From: Entonaema liquescens
Taxonomy: Eukaryota > Ascomycota > Sordariomycetes > Xylariales > Xylariaceae
DNA: 64,000 nt
Direction: 5' to 3'
Assembly: GCA_902805475.1 (NCBI GenBank)
Contig: CADCSX010000008.1
Span: 2,090,001 to 2,154,000, forward strand
In this document: in pieces, positions 41,627 to 52,621 of the stretch
Numbering within the stretch: the first letter of the stretch is position 1
Layout of the letters: every line of letters starts with the position of its first letter
Translations under genes and position numbers: made by a program
The notes under the pieces: model-generated
The model's input: only the letters and a program-made list of their open reading frames with translations
Database searches by the model: none
Told to the model about the DNA's origin: nothing

Positions 41627-43042
41627 TCACACTTGAAGCCAACCACAGAGACTCTTCTTCTTCAACTCCGCTCTATACTTGGCTACGAATAGAAGGATTT
41701 CCTCCGCCGTCCACCCTAATGCCTTGCTGAACAAATAGAGGCAGAAGCCTTCAAGACTCTGGTCCAGCATTGCAAACATCAGCAAGCCTGCCTGTTGCAG
41801 CTTAGGATCTCGTGGCCAGCCGTGGCATGGCATCTTGACTTTCACTTCGTGGACGTCAACAAAGCCAGCGTCTATCATATGCTTCTTGAGACTGCCGTCG
41901 TAACCGATGCGGAAGGAACGCCCCAATTTGTCGCCAGCCTCATAGAATGCCTTGGCCCAGGTGTTGAACATGTGATCTTCCGGAATCGTGGCATGATCCG
42001 ATTGTATACGCACATCAAACTCGACGTCCTCGAACCACTTGCCAGGTTTCAGGTGCTTGAAGGCCTTCTTGTATAGGTCAAACCAGTCCGGTATACTCCC
42101 TGATAGTAGAGCTGTCAGATTACATCCCCATCATGCAGTGGGGCCAGGGAATTTCGTAATATTACCGTAAAGCATCCTCATGTGGATGTAATCGAAATGA
42201 TTCTCCGGCCATGTCCAGTCGAGAAGGCAGTCGTCTATCTCGAACTTAACATTTGGAGGCATCCACGCGGGCTGTATGGGGCTGAGATCGGTTCCTATCA
42301 CCTCCGCCGCTGGAAACACGTCCGCGAAATCACTATAGACGGTCTATATTAGTCGCCATGACTTGATGGTTTTGTACCCTCCGCGCAATACTCACATTGC
42401 CCAGATTCCAGTCCCAGTTCCGACGTCGAGTACCTTCTGCGGATTGTCGCCGATTGGCGCGAGAAACAACTCGTCGTTCAAGACCATCAAGGCGGCATTG
42501 TGAAGTAAGTCAAGACCTTCATTCTGTTGCTCGTCATTCGGAGCCCAGTATTCAGATGTCTTAGGAGCATTAAACGTCCTACCGTGCAGTACACGGTAGG
42601 CGTAGATACTCTCAGTTAATGAACCGGTTGATGATTGTCTTTAAAGTACACTATTAGCCTTGGAACTAAACGTTGATAATGGAAAGATGCGTATTGTTAT
42701 ACATTGAGCTACCAACCGCCGAATTGGCGTCGTCATTATCATCCGGCTCCTCTAGGTCATCGGCCTGTATGTGATGTCAATATTACGGTCGAAGGAAGCA
42801 AGGTGGAAGCGAGATGGAAGCGAAATGGAGCGTCCTACCACTTCGATGTGTTGTTCGGTACCAAATGCTTCTCCTTCCGGCGTCGCACTTTTCGCAGGAC
42901 TCCTAGGAGATGCTGGGCCTTTGGGTGATGCTGGTGACGCGGGAGACGCAGCAGACGCAGCAGATGCAGAAGTTGTGGCAGCTGTGGCAGTCGTTGCCGC
43001 CGCTGCTCGCGGGGATGTCGTCTTCGCGGCAGTGTCCGCCAT
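41627..43042 (-). CDS. LaeA-like SAM-dependent methyltransferase, 386 aa
   Basis: Five exons on the minus strand: 43042-42839, 42764-42703, 42638-42396, 42332-42166 and 42111-41627 (introns 74, 64, 63, 54 nt). The protein starts with an Ala/Ser/Pro/Thr-rich tail (residues 1-60). An acidic linker and a segment like SLTESIYAYRVLHGRTF follow, then APNDEQQNEGLDLLHN and motif I VLDVGTGTGIWAI (about 158-170), which binds S-adenosylmethionine. After it come VIGTDLSPIQP, FDYIHMRML and the C-terminal WPRDPKLQQAGLLM and LGWTAEEILLFVAKYRAELK typical of the UMTA/LaeA-like fungal group. Substrate unknown; family members range from secondary-metabolism regulators to metabolic enzymes. The intron 2 sites (GTATAA..TTTAAAG) are the least certain. 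No biosynthetic gene cluster is visible nearby. Confidence 0.8.
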
Positions 43043-44277
43043 TGCTCTCCTATGATATTTTCCAGGGAGTAACCAGTCCTACGGAAGAGCCGGCTGTGCC
43101 GTGGGTGTGTGAAAAGAAAAAGAACTTCGCAGCAGTAAGACGCAAGACGCAAGACGCAAGATGCTAAGTAAGGAGAAACGGGTTCTAATCAACGTAGCAA
43201 AATTGTGGGTGCGGATATGAGAACGGCTGGTCCCGCGCCACGCGGGCAGTGGAGAAAGTGAGTTGGCTGCATCTCGAAGCGGACTCTCTGACCAAAAGGG
43301 AATATTTGGTGCCAGAGGCGCAGAGGCGTTGGTTCTGGTTGACAAGGACCCCGGATACCAAAGCCAGCATCCTGGGTTCTATTAGCAGCCATTAACAACT
43401 TCAACCAATCATAGAAATATTCTCCAACACCTGCGGGGTACTGTTACTCTGTTCGACTCGTGAAAGACAAGCCTGCCGAGCGAGCTACCGGGGAAAAAGA
43501 AGTGGACTTGTCTAGGTTAGGGTATATAAGGATTGTCATAAAAAGTGACATGTATATTTCTTGTCTCAAGTTGTGAACTCTGGCGGTGAAGGGGGAAATC
43601 CCCTTTGGTTGCTTTGGTTGCTTTGGGGTTACATGGATGTTTCTATCGGCAAACCCGGACATAAAATATGCACTTTTTCCCACAGCTTTCCCACAGCTTT
43701 GGGACACCGGGAATTCTAGAAAAGGTAGTCCACTCGGGGAACATGGAGAGAGGCTGGTAATATGACAAGCATGGGAGGGGGGGATCAATAGATAGCTATT
43801 GGTTTTTCGTCATAAAATTGATGAAACCTGGATGAGCTTTGATGCTCTCTTTATTTCATTGCATTTGTCGTCGCGTTCTTCTCTAGGGTCATCTTAAAGG
43901 AGGTTACCCGCGTCTTTTCTCCTTACTCCTTACTCCTTACCACGTCCACGTTCGGCTCATCCAACCTGATGGGGTAGTTATCGGGTAGATAGATACCTTA
44001 CTTGGTGAGGAAGCGACTTGCTTCTAAGCTCATCATCTAGCCGTAGCATATTCCCGAACCCCAAAACTAGCAACCTAGCAACCTAGCAACCTAGCAACCT
44101 AGCAACCCAGCAACCCAGCAACCCAGCAACCCAGCAACCCAGCAACCCAGCTGCGTTTACGGTGATCAGCAAATGATACGACGGCCGTGCGTTTTTAAAA
44201 TGCTGTCTTAAGTGTCGCGGTTCTTGCAGACGCGAGAAACAGCAGCGAACATGCCACGTCCATGAATGTATTAGTGC
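43043..44277. other. intergenic, promoter side of the methyltransferase
   Basis: About 1.2 kb without a convincing gene; several 60-115 codon frames have no domain-like character. It holds a short (gacgcaa)3 repeat at about 43,139-43,160, a duplicated ggttgcttt near 43,610 and an 8-bp minisatellite at 44,071-44,150 (listed separately). Confidence 0.6.
44071..44150. repeat. 8-bp minisatellite, two unit types in blocks (4 + 6)
   Basis: Four perfect copies of caacctag (44,071-44,102) are followed by six perfect copies of caacccag (44,103-44,150). The single T/C difference splits the array into two homogeneous blocks. It lies 128 bp downstream of the Yae1 stop codon. Confidence 0.95.
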
Positions 44278-44883
44278 TTAGTTTAATTTCCACTTCTGAG
44301 TCTCCCGGTTGATGAGTTCGTCCCACTTTAACATAACCGGATGTTGATTTGCGACGTCTTGAATCGTGATTTCTCCATTACTTCCGTCCCCTCTTACGGG
44401 ATATTTCCAGCTACCATCCGGGGTCCAGTATTGTTCTGCGAATATAACCTCGGTACGTAGCTCCTTTGATGCTTCTGATAAAAGCTTGTCCATATGCGCC
44501 GAGATGTCGGGGCTGTTACCAACGCCGTTCTCTCTCAAAGCCGCAGCCATACCCTCGACTAGTCCGAGTAGTTGACCAGCCTTCAAACCAATTTCAGCGC
44601 CCAGACCAAAGCCTTCATCAAATCCGGCCTGGATACTTTCGGCTTTACCAACGGTAATACCATCACGATAGCCCTCGGTGGTATGCTGAGTTTGGAGTCT
44701 TCTCGTATCTGGAGAGAATATATCATGAGTCTCCGATTGGTCGTGAGATGCCGCCAATTCGGTAAATTGGTGAGGATCCGGACCGATCATATCAGCAGAA
44801 GGTTCAAAATAAGCTGGTGCATAGACAGGATCCATATATGTATATAAGTCGCTGTCCCGGGGTTCCGGCGGTGGTAAATGCAT
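44278..44883 (-). CDS. YAE1: Yae1, Fe-S assembly adaptor subunit, 201 aa
   Basis: Single-exon frame. Residues 70-107 carry the Yae1 deca-GX3 signature: EGYRDGITVGKAESIQAG, then FDEGFGLGAEIGLKAGQLLG, with Gly at every fourth position (71, 75, 79, 87, 91, 95, 99, 103, 107; residue 83 is Ser). In yeast Yae1 works with Lto1 to hand the ABC protein Rli1 to the cytosolic iron-sulfur targeting complex, in support of ribosome function. The first 60 residues are acidic and Pro-rich, and the C-terminal part after residue 130 is a less conserved tail with several Trp (YWTPDGSWKYP). The start is the first ATG, and the length is usual for filamentous fungi. No membrane segment or signal peptide. Confidence 0.9.
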   Translation of the reverse strand: MHLPPPEPRDSDLYTYMDPVYAPAYFEPSADMIGPDPHQFTELAASHDQSETHDIFSPDTRRLQTQHTTEGYRDGITVGKAESIQAGFDEGFGLGAEIGLKAGQLLGLVEGMAAALRENGVGNSPDISAHMDKLLSEASKELRTEVIFAEQYWTPDGSWKYPVRGDGSNGEITIQDVANQHPVMLKWDELINRETQKWKLN

Positions 44884-47005
44884 TGCAGACGTCTACTTTG
44901 TATTTTTGTATTTTTGTATTTTCATTCGTTATTCGTTTATCATGAGGGGTTGGAGGAAATGATACTAGGTTTTTAAGTCTGATCTGTCCTAACACGAATT
45001 TTTCATGCGTTATATACGCGTTACATACTAACCAAGTAATCCGCATCAAATTATTAATAATTACAATTAAGTACGTATATACAATTAACTAGGGTTCACC
45101 ATATTTAATTTTTTCCTATTAACTTTTCCTGTTAACTTATTAAGAAAGCCACGTAGTTAGATTATTTATTTATGCTGAGTTTATTTCGTAATAATTGAAT
45201 TTCAACTTTTAACCACTCCATGTTTACTTATATACCCCACCACCGAGTTAGCGACGCGATAATATCTTAGCATTTAAATAGTTAAAATCCTTCACACAAT
45301 TAATACCTAGGTATGTAAGTGCTTGGAAAATGCATGATAGCATGAAAAAGATGTGCGTGGAGAATGGGGGCTGAATTACTGCTTAAGGAAGGTGGTGTTA
45401 ATACTATCAGGAGGGGTATTTCGCATTTGGTAACTTAATAGTTATAATTAATAGCAATAGTTATAAAATAATTAAAGTTATAGTGATTACGAATTGCGCT
45501 AGGAGATAGGTTCTTTTAAACATAAAAGATAATATATTAGAAATAGCTAATGCGATGAGAAGTTCTCATATGAGACCTTTTTAGGCTTCTGTATTGTTAG
45601 TTGAACAGAGTAGAAAAAGTAGTTTTATGAATGAAGCAGATACAATACCTACCCTAAGTGACAATAACATCACCTGTGTAGAAACGGAAGAGACAGAAAG
45701 GTTAGTAAAAGACCGAAGAGAAAAGACGCGGGCTATCGTTTGAGTTCCATGCAACTTATTAGCTAAATTGACTAAACTAACCAAAAAGTCCTCAAGTCGT
45801 AATGTATCTTATCTCATCGGAAGAAACTGTTCATACTTAAACTAAGTCTCCGGGGTAGCTATTTGCTAGTGAGGAATAGATTGACAACTCTGCCATGAAG
45901 ACAATAGGAAATTGGTAAAGCCTACGTTTGGGATTACACCATGCGATGTAAACTTCACCATGTTTTATAGCTTTCACAGTCAATATGAGATTGGAATGTG
46001 GTACAAGATGTAATATAGCATGATATAAAAGACACAAGCATCCCATGCGTATAAAGTCCATATAACTAGTCGAGCATAACTCAAACGATTATAAGATTAA
46101 TATTGGTTAGTTATCCTAACGAACACATAAACCACATATGAGGCATTCGTTATGACGGCCCGAAACTAATCCAGCTGAGGCAAAAGGGCACCTCGGATCT
46201 TTTCAGTCCTAATCTCTTGTATGGGATTGGCTGGAGATATATTAACCTTGGCATACGAAATGCCACACCGAGCATTGCTACCCACATCGCCACATTGCCA
46301 CCCTGTATCGATCATGCCAACCCATGTCTTTGCATGGTTCGTTATCTTAAAAGTGAACCTCAACCCTTATCTTTTAGATCCGCCGCTTGCTAGTTTTGAC
46401 TCGTTAGACTAGCAAATTTGCACTTTTTTTTTTTTTTCGAAATTTTCCAAGGACAAGCCCTCCAGCCCATTAGAGCAGCTTGTGGCTAGCTTTGTATCAA
46501 ATAACAAGCCGTAGGAACATGTTATATCTACTAATCTAGAGGGCCAGCCCCCCCATGTTTGAAACTAAAATAAGAAGTGATAAGATCTGTAAGGGTATTA
46601 TCTCATTCGATTAGCACTAGATCGTCACTAGCCAATACCACCATGAGTAGACATCTACACGATCCCCAGCTGGCTGGGAATCGTATTTTTCCTTTCTCTC
46701 TTTTATTTAGGTGCTCGCGTGCCATGTGGCTTTCGGCCTTCCGCCTCGTGTATATTCCTCAGCTGCTGACATCAATATTTCATCATCCATCTCTTCCCTT
46801 CTCTCTCCTACGGTGGTCCTAATTCTTACTGGTCCTATCTGCGACTAGCCTCGGTTTTACGTCGTAGAGCTACTTTGGGCTTGTAAGAAGAGTAAACTCA
46901 TCCCTCACCTACGCCAGTTCTGCAACTTGCAGCGCTTTCTCCGTGTGACCTACCAAACTCGTCGGAAGGGCCGAACCTAGTGACCCTAGGAAGCCATCTA
47001 TCAAC
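44884..47005. other. 2.1-kb intergenic region, no supported gene
   Basis: AT content is moderately raised between about 45,050 and 46,150, with scattered stops. Short frames at 45,581-45,784 (-), 45,837-46,061 (-) and 46,166-46,363 (-) show no recognisable domain. A T-run of 13 lies near 46,425-46,437. The last 400 bp are pyrimidine-rich and presumably hold the azgA promoter and 5' leader. Confidence 0.55.
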
Positions 47006-49101
47006 ATGGCGTGGATTCACGATGTTAATGTTAAAGTTGCGAAAAGTCCGGTCGGGCGATGGTTCCAGCTCGAGGGTTCAGGTCACGTAAGCTACCCTAC
47101 GATACCCGCGTGGCCGAGGTCCACGACGGAGACTTGATCATTGACAAGGTTGGAATATAGCCCAAGGAACGAAAGGGATCCTATTTCTTCACCGAACTGC
47201 GTGCCGGAGTTGCTGCGTTTTTTGCCATGGCTTATATCCTGGCAGTCAACTCAAGCATCGTATCCGACACGGGTGGTATGTCTCTAGTTGCTGTCGCCCG
47301 CTCCATTGGAGTCTAGGGGACTAATAATTGTTCAAAAGGTACCTGCGTCTGTAACGGTGGACCGGACGACCCAGTATGCAAAATGAACGAGGAGTACTTA
47401 TTATGTACTGCCGAAATCAAGCGCGATCTGGTGACGGCGACGGCCGCAATCTCTGCGCTGTCATCATTTTGCATGGGGCTGTTCGCAAACCTGTAAGCAC
47501 CTCATGTTCCCTACGTAGTGACTGTAGCGTCAGCTAACCAGTCTATTAAACCGCCAGCCCGGTATCGTTAGCTCCTGGCATGGGTTTGAATGCCTACTTC
47601 TCTTATACTGTGGTTGGATTTCATGGTACGGGATTGGTGCCTTACTCTGTGGCCCTAACGGCTATCTTTGTTGAAGGATGGGTTTTCTTCGCCCTCGCCC
47701 TATTCGGCCTGCGCCAATGGCTCGCAAGGGCAATTCCGCGATCGATAAAACTTGCTACGAGCGTCGGTATCGGCCTATTCCTAACCTTGATTGGGTTAAC
47801 GTATAGTGAAGGCATAGGTCTCATAACTGGTGCACAAGACACGCCGATGGAGTTGGCTGGCTGTACAACCGTAGATCCAGTTACTGGACTCTGCCCCGAT
47901 GGCGACAAGATGCGCAATCCGAAGATGTGGATCGGGATATTCTGTGGCGGAGTTTTAACCGTGCTTCTGATGATGTATCGCGTAAAAGGGGCTATAATAG
48001 CTGGGATCCTCCTTGTTAGTATTATATCGTGGCCACGAGGAACTTCCGTCACCTATTTCCCCTACACGGCTGTGGGCGACGATGCTTTCAACTTTTTTAA
48101 GAAGGTTGTCGACTTCCACAAGATTAGCAAGACCCTTACCGTTCAACAATGGGATATCGCGGAGTACGGAGGCCAGTTTGGGTTGGCATTTATTACATTC
48201 CTCTATGTCGACATCCTTGACTGCACGGGAACACTGGTGAGTACATTCTAATATTGCGATATTCCATTCTTTCTGCTTCTCATAGAGGACCACACTGACA
48301 CTGGGCGCTCCAGTATTCAATGGCACGGTTTGCCAATGTTATTGACCCCGTAACCGAGGATTTCGAGGGTTCGACTATGGCCTACATGGTTGACGCGATC
48401 AGCATATCTATCGGATCTCTCCTCGGATGCCCGCCCGTTACTGCCTTCGTCGAAAGTGGAGCCGGTATCGCCGACGGTGGGAGGACAGGTATTACTTCGA
48501 TGACAACGGGTCTCTGCTTCTTCATCTCTATCTTCTTTGCGCCAATCTTCGCGTCGATCCCTCCATGGGCTACAGGGTGTGTCCTGGTCTTGGTTGGGTC
48601 GATGATGATGCAGGCGGTGACTGAGATCAACTGGAAGTATATTGGCGACGCCATACCGGCTGTGAGTAGCATACCTGATACTACCTATTCCCCGTCCCCT
48701 TCCTTCTTGCAATTTGCTGACTCTAGATGATATAGTTTGTTACTATCTTCGCAATGCCTTTTACGTATAGCATTGCTGATGGTCTCATCGGTGGTATCTG
48801 TCTGTATATCACGCTTAACACGCTGGTGTGGCTGATCGAGAAGGTGTCCGGAGGACGTATTGTCCCGCCCAACAAGGATGAGAAGGACCGCTGGACTTGG
48901 AAACTCCGTGGTGGTATATTACCACCTTGGGTAATGCGCCTCTACACTGGCAAGAGTGCTTACCTTCAGGAAGATACTCCTGCGACCGGATCGAGTGTCG
49001 ATGTACCCGAAGAAGAGGAGGATGTGAAAACGAAATCAAGAGAAGCCGGGAGAGGTCACACCGAAGCATCTACACTCCAGGTTCAGGAGAAGTCGACTTG
49101 A
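47006..49101 (+). CDS. azgA: AzgA-type purine (adenine/guanine/hypoxanthine) permease, 580 aa
   Basis: Six exons: 47006-47086, 47161-47275, 47339-47492, 47558-48236, 48314-48661 and 48736-49101, with introns of 63-77 nt. Conserved AzgA blocks run through it: an N-terminal SPVGRWFQLEGSGH split by intron 1, GSYFFTELRAGVAAFFAMAY (first membrane segment), DTGGTCVC across intron 2, LAPGMGLNAYFSYTVVGFHG, CPPVTAFVESGAGI, IPPWATGCVLVLVGSMMM and MPFTYSIADGLIGGI. The family imports adenine, guanine and hypoxanthine with protons at the plasma membrane and is related to the NAT/UapA fold. As I recall, the length equals that of Aspergillus AzgA. The tail after about residue 530 is hydrophilic and acidic. 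All exon joins keep frame. It is convergent with atg3, 438 bp apart. Confidence 0.93.
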
Positions 49102-49539
49102 AGTATTAAATATATATATGATTAGGATGTAATATGTATATATATTTGCTCTATGTGTATTTGATAAAGAGGTCTGTCCTGGATATATTGATTCTGGCAG
49201 TCTCATAACACACTTTTCAGGGTATCAAGACGAGTGTATGATATAGGTTGATTTCGGATATATGCTACGTTAGAGGAGACTTGGGGTCACATGTGGGAGT
49301 TATATGAAGGGAAAGGGGAAAGTATTATCGTGTATGTTAGTCTAGGGATCGGATGCTAGATCGCTATTGATTTGAATTGTATACTAGCCAGTTACTGGTA
49401 TCTACTAAAGTAACAGAACACTAACCGACCTTGTGGTCTCGTACACTCCTAATCACGTCCAACTCCCAAACGCCATCTTGAATGTGCAAAAATCAGCAGG
49501 ACCGTTCACTCCGTATAAATGCTCCAATGGGTTGGCTCG

Positions 49540-50736
49540 TTACACGCCCATGGTGAAATCATGCTCTATACCAGGGGTAACACTGGCCATGAACTAGACT
49601 TTAGTTAGTATTATTCCGATTTCATGTACTTTCATTAAACCCGATGGACAGGAACTCATTTTACGTACCTTAAGAAACACAACGAGGTATTGATCAACCC
49701 GGATGGCTACCTCTTGGTCTTCTACGTCCACCTCCTCCCAGTCGTCATTACTGGACTCGGCGGCGGCTTCGGCACTCTTAACGTCCAGCTTATTGATCTC
49801 GTCCACTAGACCCTCCATGCCAGGATCGTTGCCAACTGCTTTTCCGGACTTCATCTTGTCGCGTCTTATCTTTAAGGCGGCATCCGCGCGGTCCAGGAGA
49901 GTCTTCATAACAGAGGCATGTTTACAGGGATGCACACTGGCCATTTTGACGTTGTTGGCAAAGAAAGGAAAGTCCTCCAACGTCACTGTCTTGTCTTTAT
50001 AGTCACCCACGATGTCTTCCATCATCAAATGAGGAGCGAGGGGTTGTCCTTCGGAGTATCCTGAGAGATATAGGCGGGGAGTGCGATAGTAAGGGGAATA
50101 CATAATGTAGAGAGTGTACGTGCGACGGGCCCTAAAAGGTATGAAGTTAGCTTCTAGATATTCTGGGTGGACTGCCTGTAGCAATGATAGAGGCTAGAGG
50201 TCGATGGGCACCTACGCTGTTTTCTTGTGTGGATCGGTATCCCGGATAATGGCTTCGTCATCGTCATCATCATCCTCCATATCTGGGATTTCGTCTTCAT
50301 CATCTAACTCGTCTCCGACGTTCCCCGCGTCATCAACAGTTCGTACATCCTTAGCTTTAAGCGGCTGCGAACTGCTCAGACCTCCGGTGCGTAGCCATCC
50401 ATCATCGTCAGCACGACCTTTCGAGTTGAAATCGTCGCCGTCGCCGACTACAGCCTCCTCGTGCCCCGCATCGCCGGCAAAGTCTTCATCAAGGCGACGG
50501 TTGCAAGGAACGTTTCGTGTAACTAAGAACTGCTTCCCAGGCGGTAGATAGGAAACGCGCTTGGACTCGGAATCGGCATCTACCCAGGACCAAGTCGGGA
50601 ATTTGAAGACAAGGTAGTCGCCTGCTGCTAGGAACTCTTCGGGAGTGATCTGGCCCGTCTTTCGAAATGTCGATGTGTGACTTACGGGAGTGTACTTGTC
50701 TCGGATCGTGTTTACCGTCGAGTAGATGAGATTCAT
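49540..50736 (-). CDS. atg3: Atg3, E2-like enzyme for Atg8 lipidation, 345 aa
   Basis: Three exons: 50736-50216, 50131-49669 and 49593-49540 (introns 84 and 75 nt; the second is GTACGT..TACTAACTAAAGTCTAG). Atg3 carries Atg8 as a thioester and transfers it to phosphatidylethanolamine on the growing autophagosome. The N-terminus matches the family (YTPVSHTSTF, GQITPEEFLAAGDYLVFKFP). A disordered acidic region with seven Asp in a row lies near residues 140-170. The catalytic core holds YYRTPRLYLSGY, HLMMEDIVGDYKDKTVTLED and SVHPCKHASVMK with the active Cys at about 243. The last exon gives the conserved FMASVTPGIEHDFTMGV end. I chose the ATG at 50,736 because conservation starts there; the frame stays open upstream to another ATG at 50,883, giving 49 low-conservation residues. 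It is divergent from the eL37 gene. Confidence 0.95.
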
Positions 50737-51576
50737 CTTGGATAGATGCTTCTTGCTTATAAACCAGGCTTTGGCGCTTTCTTTTTTTTTTTCGTTTTCT
50801 TCTTTTCGACTGTCGTATAGTTGGATAGAGAGGTAGGAATTAGGATATGGCGATACGGCTGTTTCCGGGGTTAAATAAATCAAGCCGGAGATGGAAGAAA
50901 CAAAGGCGGCAAATGATGGGAAGTTATTCGTGACGTGCAGGAATCGGTGGAATAGAGAGAGAGTAGTAGTCCGCGCTTGATCTGAATGATATCCGAGTAG
51001 AGATATCTTATGGTTTTGTTTTGTGTTTTGTGTAGATTAGGCTACAAGTGGGATAAAAGTTGTAGGCAACCTTCTTATATGAGTTCTTTTTATATAAGTA
51101 AGTTGTCTACTTATTTAGGTATAGGTATGCACCTGTATTTAAGGTGTTACTTGATAACGTTTTGGAGGACTGGTCTTTGTCACATGGGGCGCAAGTAGAC
51201 CAGGCACAGGGACAAGCTCCATGGGCAGCTGAGTGAGGGGCAGCTCCGACTCATCCACTTTATCCTTTATCTTATCACAAGTGTACTATGTACTTCCTAG
51301 CACTTCCTAGCTCATTTTAGGTACGTTACTCGAGGTACCTGCGTACATTCGTATATATGCATTAGTCCGACTGCACAGACCATATTTAACAAACGCGGTA
51401 CTTTAGTGAAAGTTTAGGGCTGTCGCTTCGGGTACTTCTCGGATAATTCGTTCCTGACTCCCCACGAAAATTGCAAACCAAAAATTTCATTCGAGACGCA
51501 AAGCAACACCATTAACTAGTCCAGACGTACAACACTCTACTTACGAAACTTTCCCTCCCCCAAGATATCATTGAAG
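50737..51576. promoter_or_regulatory. divergent promoter region between atg3 and the eL37 gene
   Basis: About 840 bp between the atg3 start and the proposed 5' leader intron of the eL37 gene. It contains TC-rich and AGAG-rich stretches, the words tacttcctagcacttcctag (51,290-51,310) and ggtacgttactcgaggtacc near 51,320, and no coding frame of note. I cannot name the transcription factor sites. Confidence 0.45.
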
Positions 51577-51666
51577 GTAAGCAAATTACAAAGACCTTCC
51601 AAAATATTCCGAATTCAATTGCATTCCTCACGTTACCTCCCATACTGACAAGTAATTATCACACAG
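51577..51666 (+). other. probable 5'-UTR intron of the eL37 gene
   Basis: attgaag is followed by gtaagcaaattac, a good donor. Ninety nucleotides later tcacacag precedes tttcgccgtcaag and the ATG, with a branch-like tactgac about 20 nt before the acceptor. Leader introns are common in fungal ribosomal protein genes. Confidence 0.5.
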
Positions 51667-51679
51667 TTTCGCCGTCAAG

Positions 51680-52235
51680 ATGAGTGCGTATTCCTTCGAA
51701 ACGGTATTTCCGATGTCAACCTCCGACTAACTTCGAATATAGCCAAGGGAACTTCCAGCTTCGGAAAGCGTCACAACAAGACGCACACTCTGTGCCGACG
51801 ATGTGGTTAGTAAAATCAATCTCCGGTCACGATACGATCTTGTACTGCGCGATACAATGCGGGATCGTATTCTAAACCAATATCGGAATTGAATTAACGA
51901 ATACATCTACAGGCCGTCGATCCCTTCACATCCAGAAGCACACCTGCTCCGCCTGCGGATATCCCTCTGCTAAGACCCGAAAGTGTACGTGAAACCTCAA
52001 CTCTTGGAAACGAACCCGCCATCATACACTGGAGTGGAAGAAAGGGAGAGAGGAATACCATATTTAGGTGCGAAAGCTGACCATCATAATTGCAGACAAC
52101 TGGAGCGAGAAGGCCAAGCGCAGAAAGACTGTCGGTACTGGTCGCATGCGCTACCTCGGAGATGTCTCCCGCAGATTCAAGAACGGATTCCGAACCGGCG
52201 TGCCCAAGGACGCGCGAGGCCCAGTTGCGAAATAA
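51680..52235 (+). CDS. rpl37: 60S ribosomal protein eL37, 92 aa
   Basis: Four exons: 51680-51683, 51743-51805, 51913-51984 and 52096-52235. The first coding exon is only four bases (ATGA). After splicing the second codon is ACC, giving MTKGTSSFGKRHNKTHTLC as in other eukaryotes. The zinc-ribbon pairs are CRRC (exon 2) and CSAC (exon 3), four cysteines that bind Zn. The C-terminal half holds NWSEKAKRRKTVGTGRMRYL and ends GVPKDARGPVAK. The length is normal for the family. The protein sits near the exit tunnel of the large subunit. Introns of 59, 107 and 111 nt exceed the coding length of each exon but the last. It is convergent with elp6. Confidence 0.95.
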
Positions 52236-52621
52236 GGCGTTCATCGGGGGGAGTGATAGATGAGGGCATTGGCATGGCAATGGGAACGGTGTTTCTGACA
52301 TTTGGGCTGGCTCGTCGCGGACTCGTACATATTCTGAGTTCGACGGAAGTGTAATGCTAGCATTTCCGAACAAAAATGGCATCATGATCTCACATGTTTG
52401 ACGAGGTTCTCTTAACTGTTACATCGCGAGTAACTGCTCGACGTCCGTAGGCCTTTAGGATGCCTATCGGTTCGGGAGAGATGAGTTTTATGGCGGGATC
52501 CAATTTGATCTTAGGAGTAGGCTCCTAAACCTAATCGCATGAAACTATCTTGACTGATCAAACCAATGCTTACGTTGACTTCTTTTATTCTATTGGGAAT
52601 ATCCACTGGGTGATGAAATGG

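Noticed and set aside
42771..43055. 94-codon plus-strand frame opposite the methyltransferase start
   Set aside because: It is the antisense of the Ala/Ser/Pro-rich first exon; the minus-strand gene explains the region.
43444..43788. 114-codon minus-strand frame upstream of the methyltransferase
   Set aside because: No domain, poor composition, and overlap with short direct repeats; treated as intergenic.
46166..46363. 65-codon minus-strand frame with Cys and Trp
   Set aside because: It looked briefly like a small secreted protein fragment, but there is no signal peptide, no paired cysteine pattern I know, and no splice partner.
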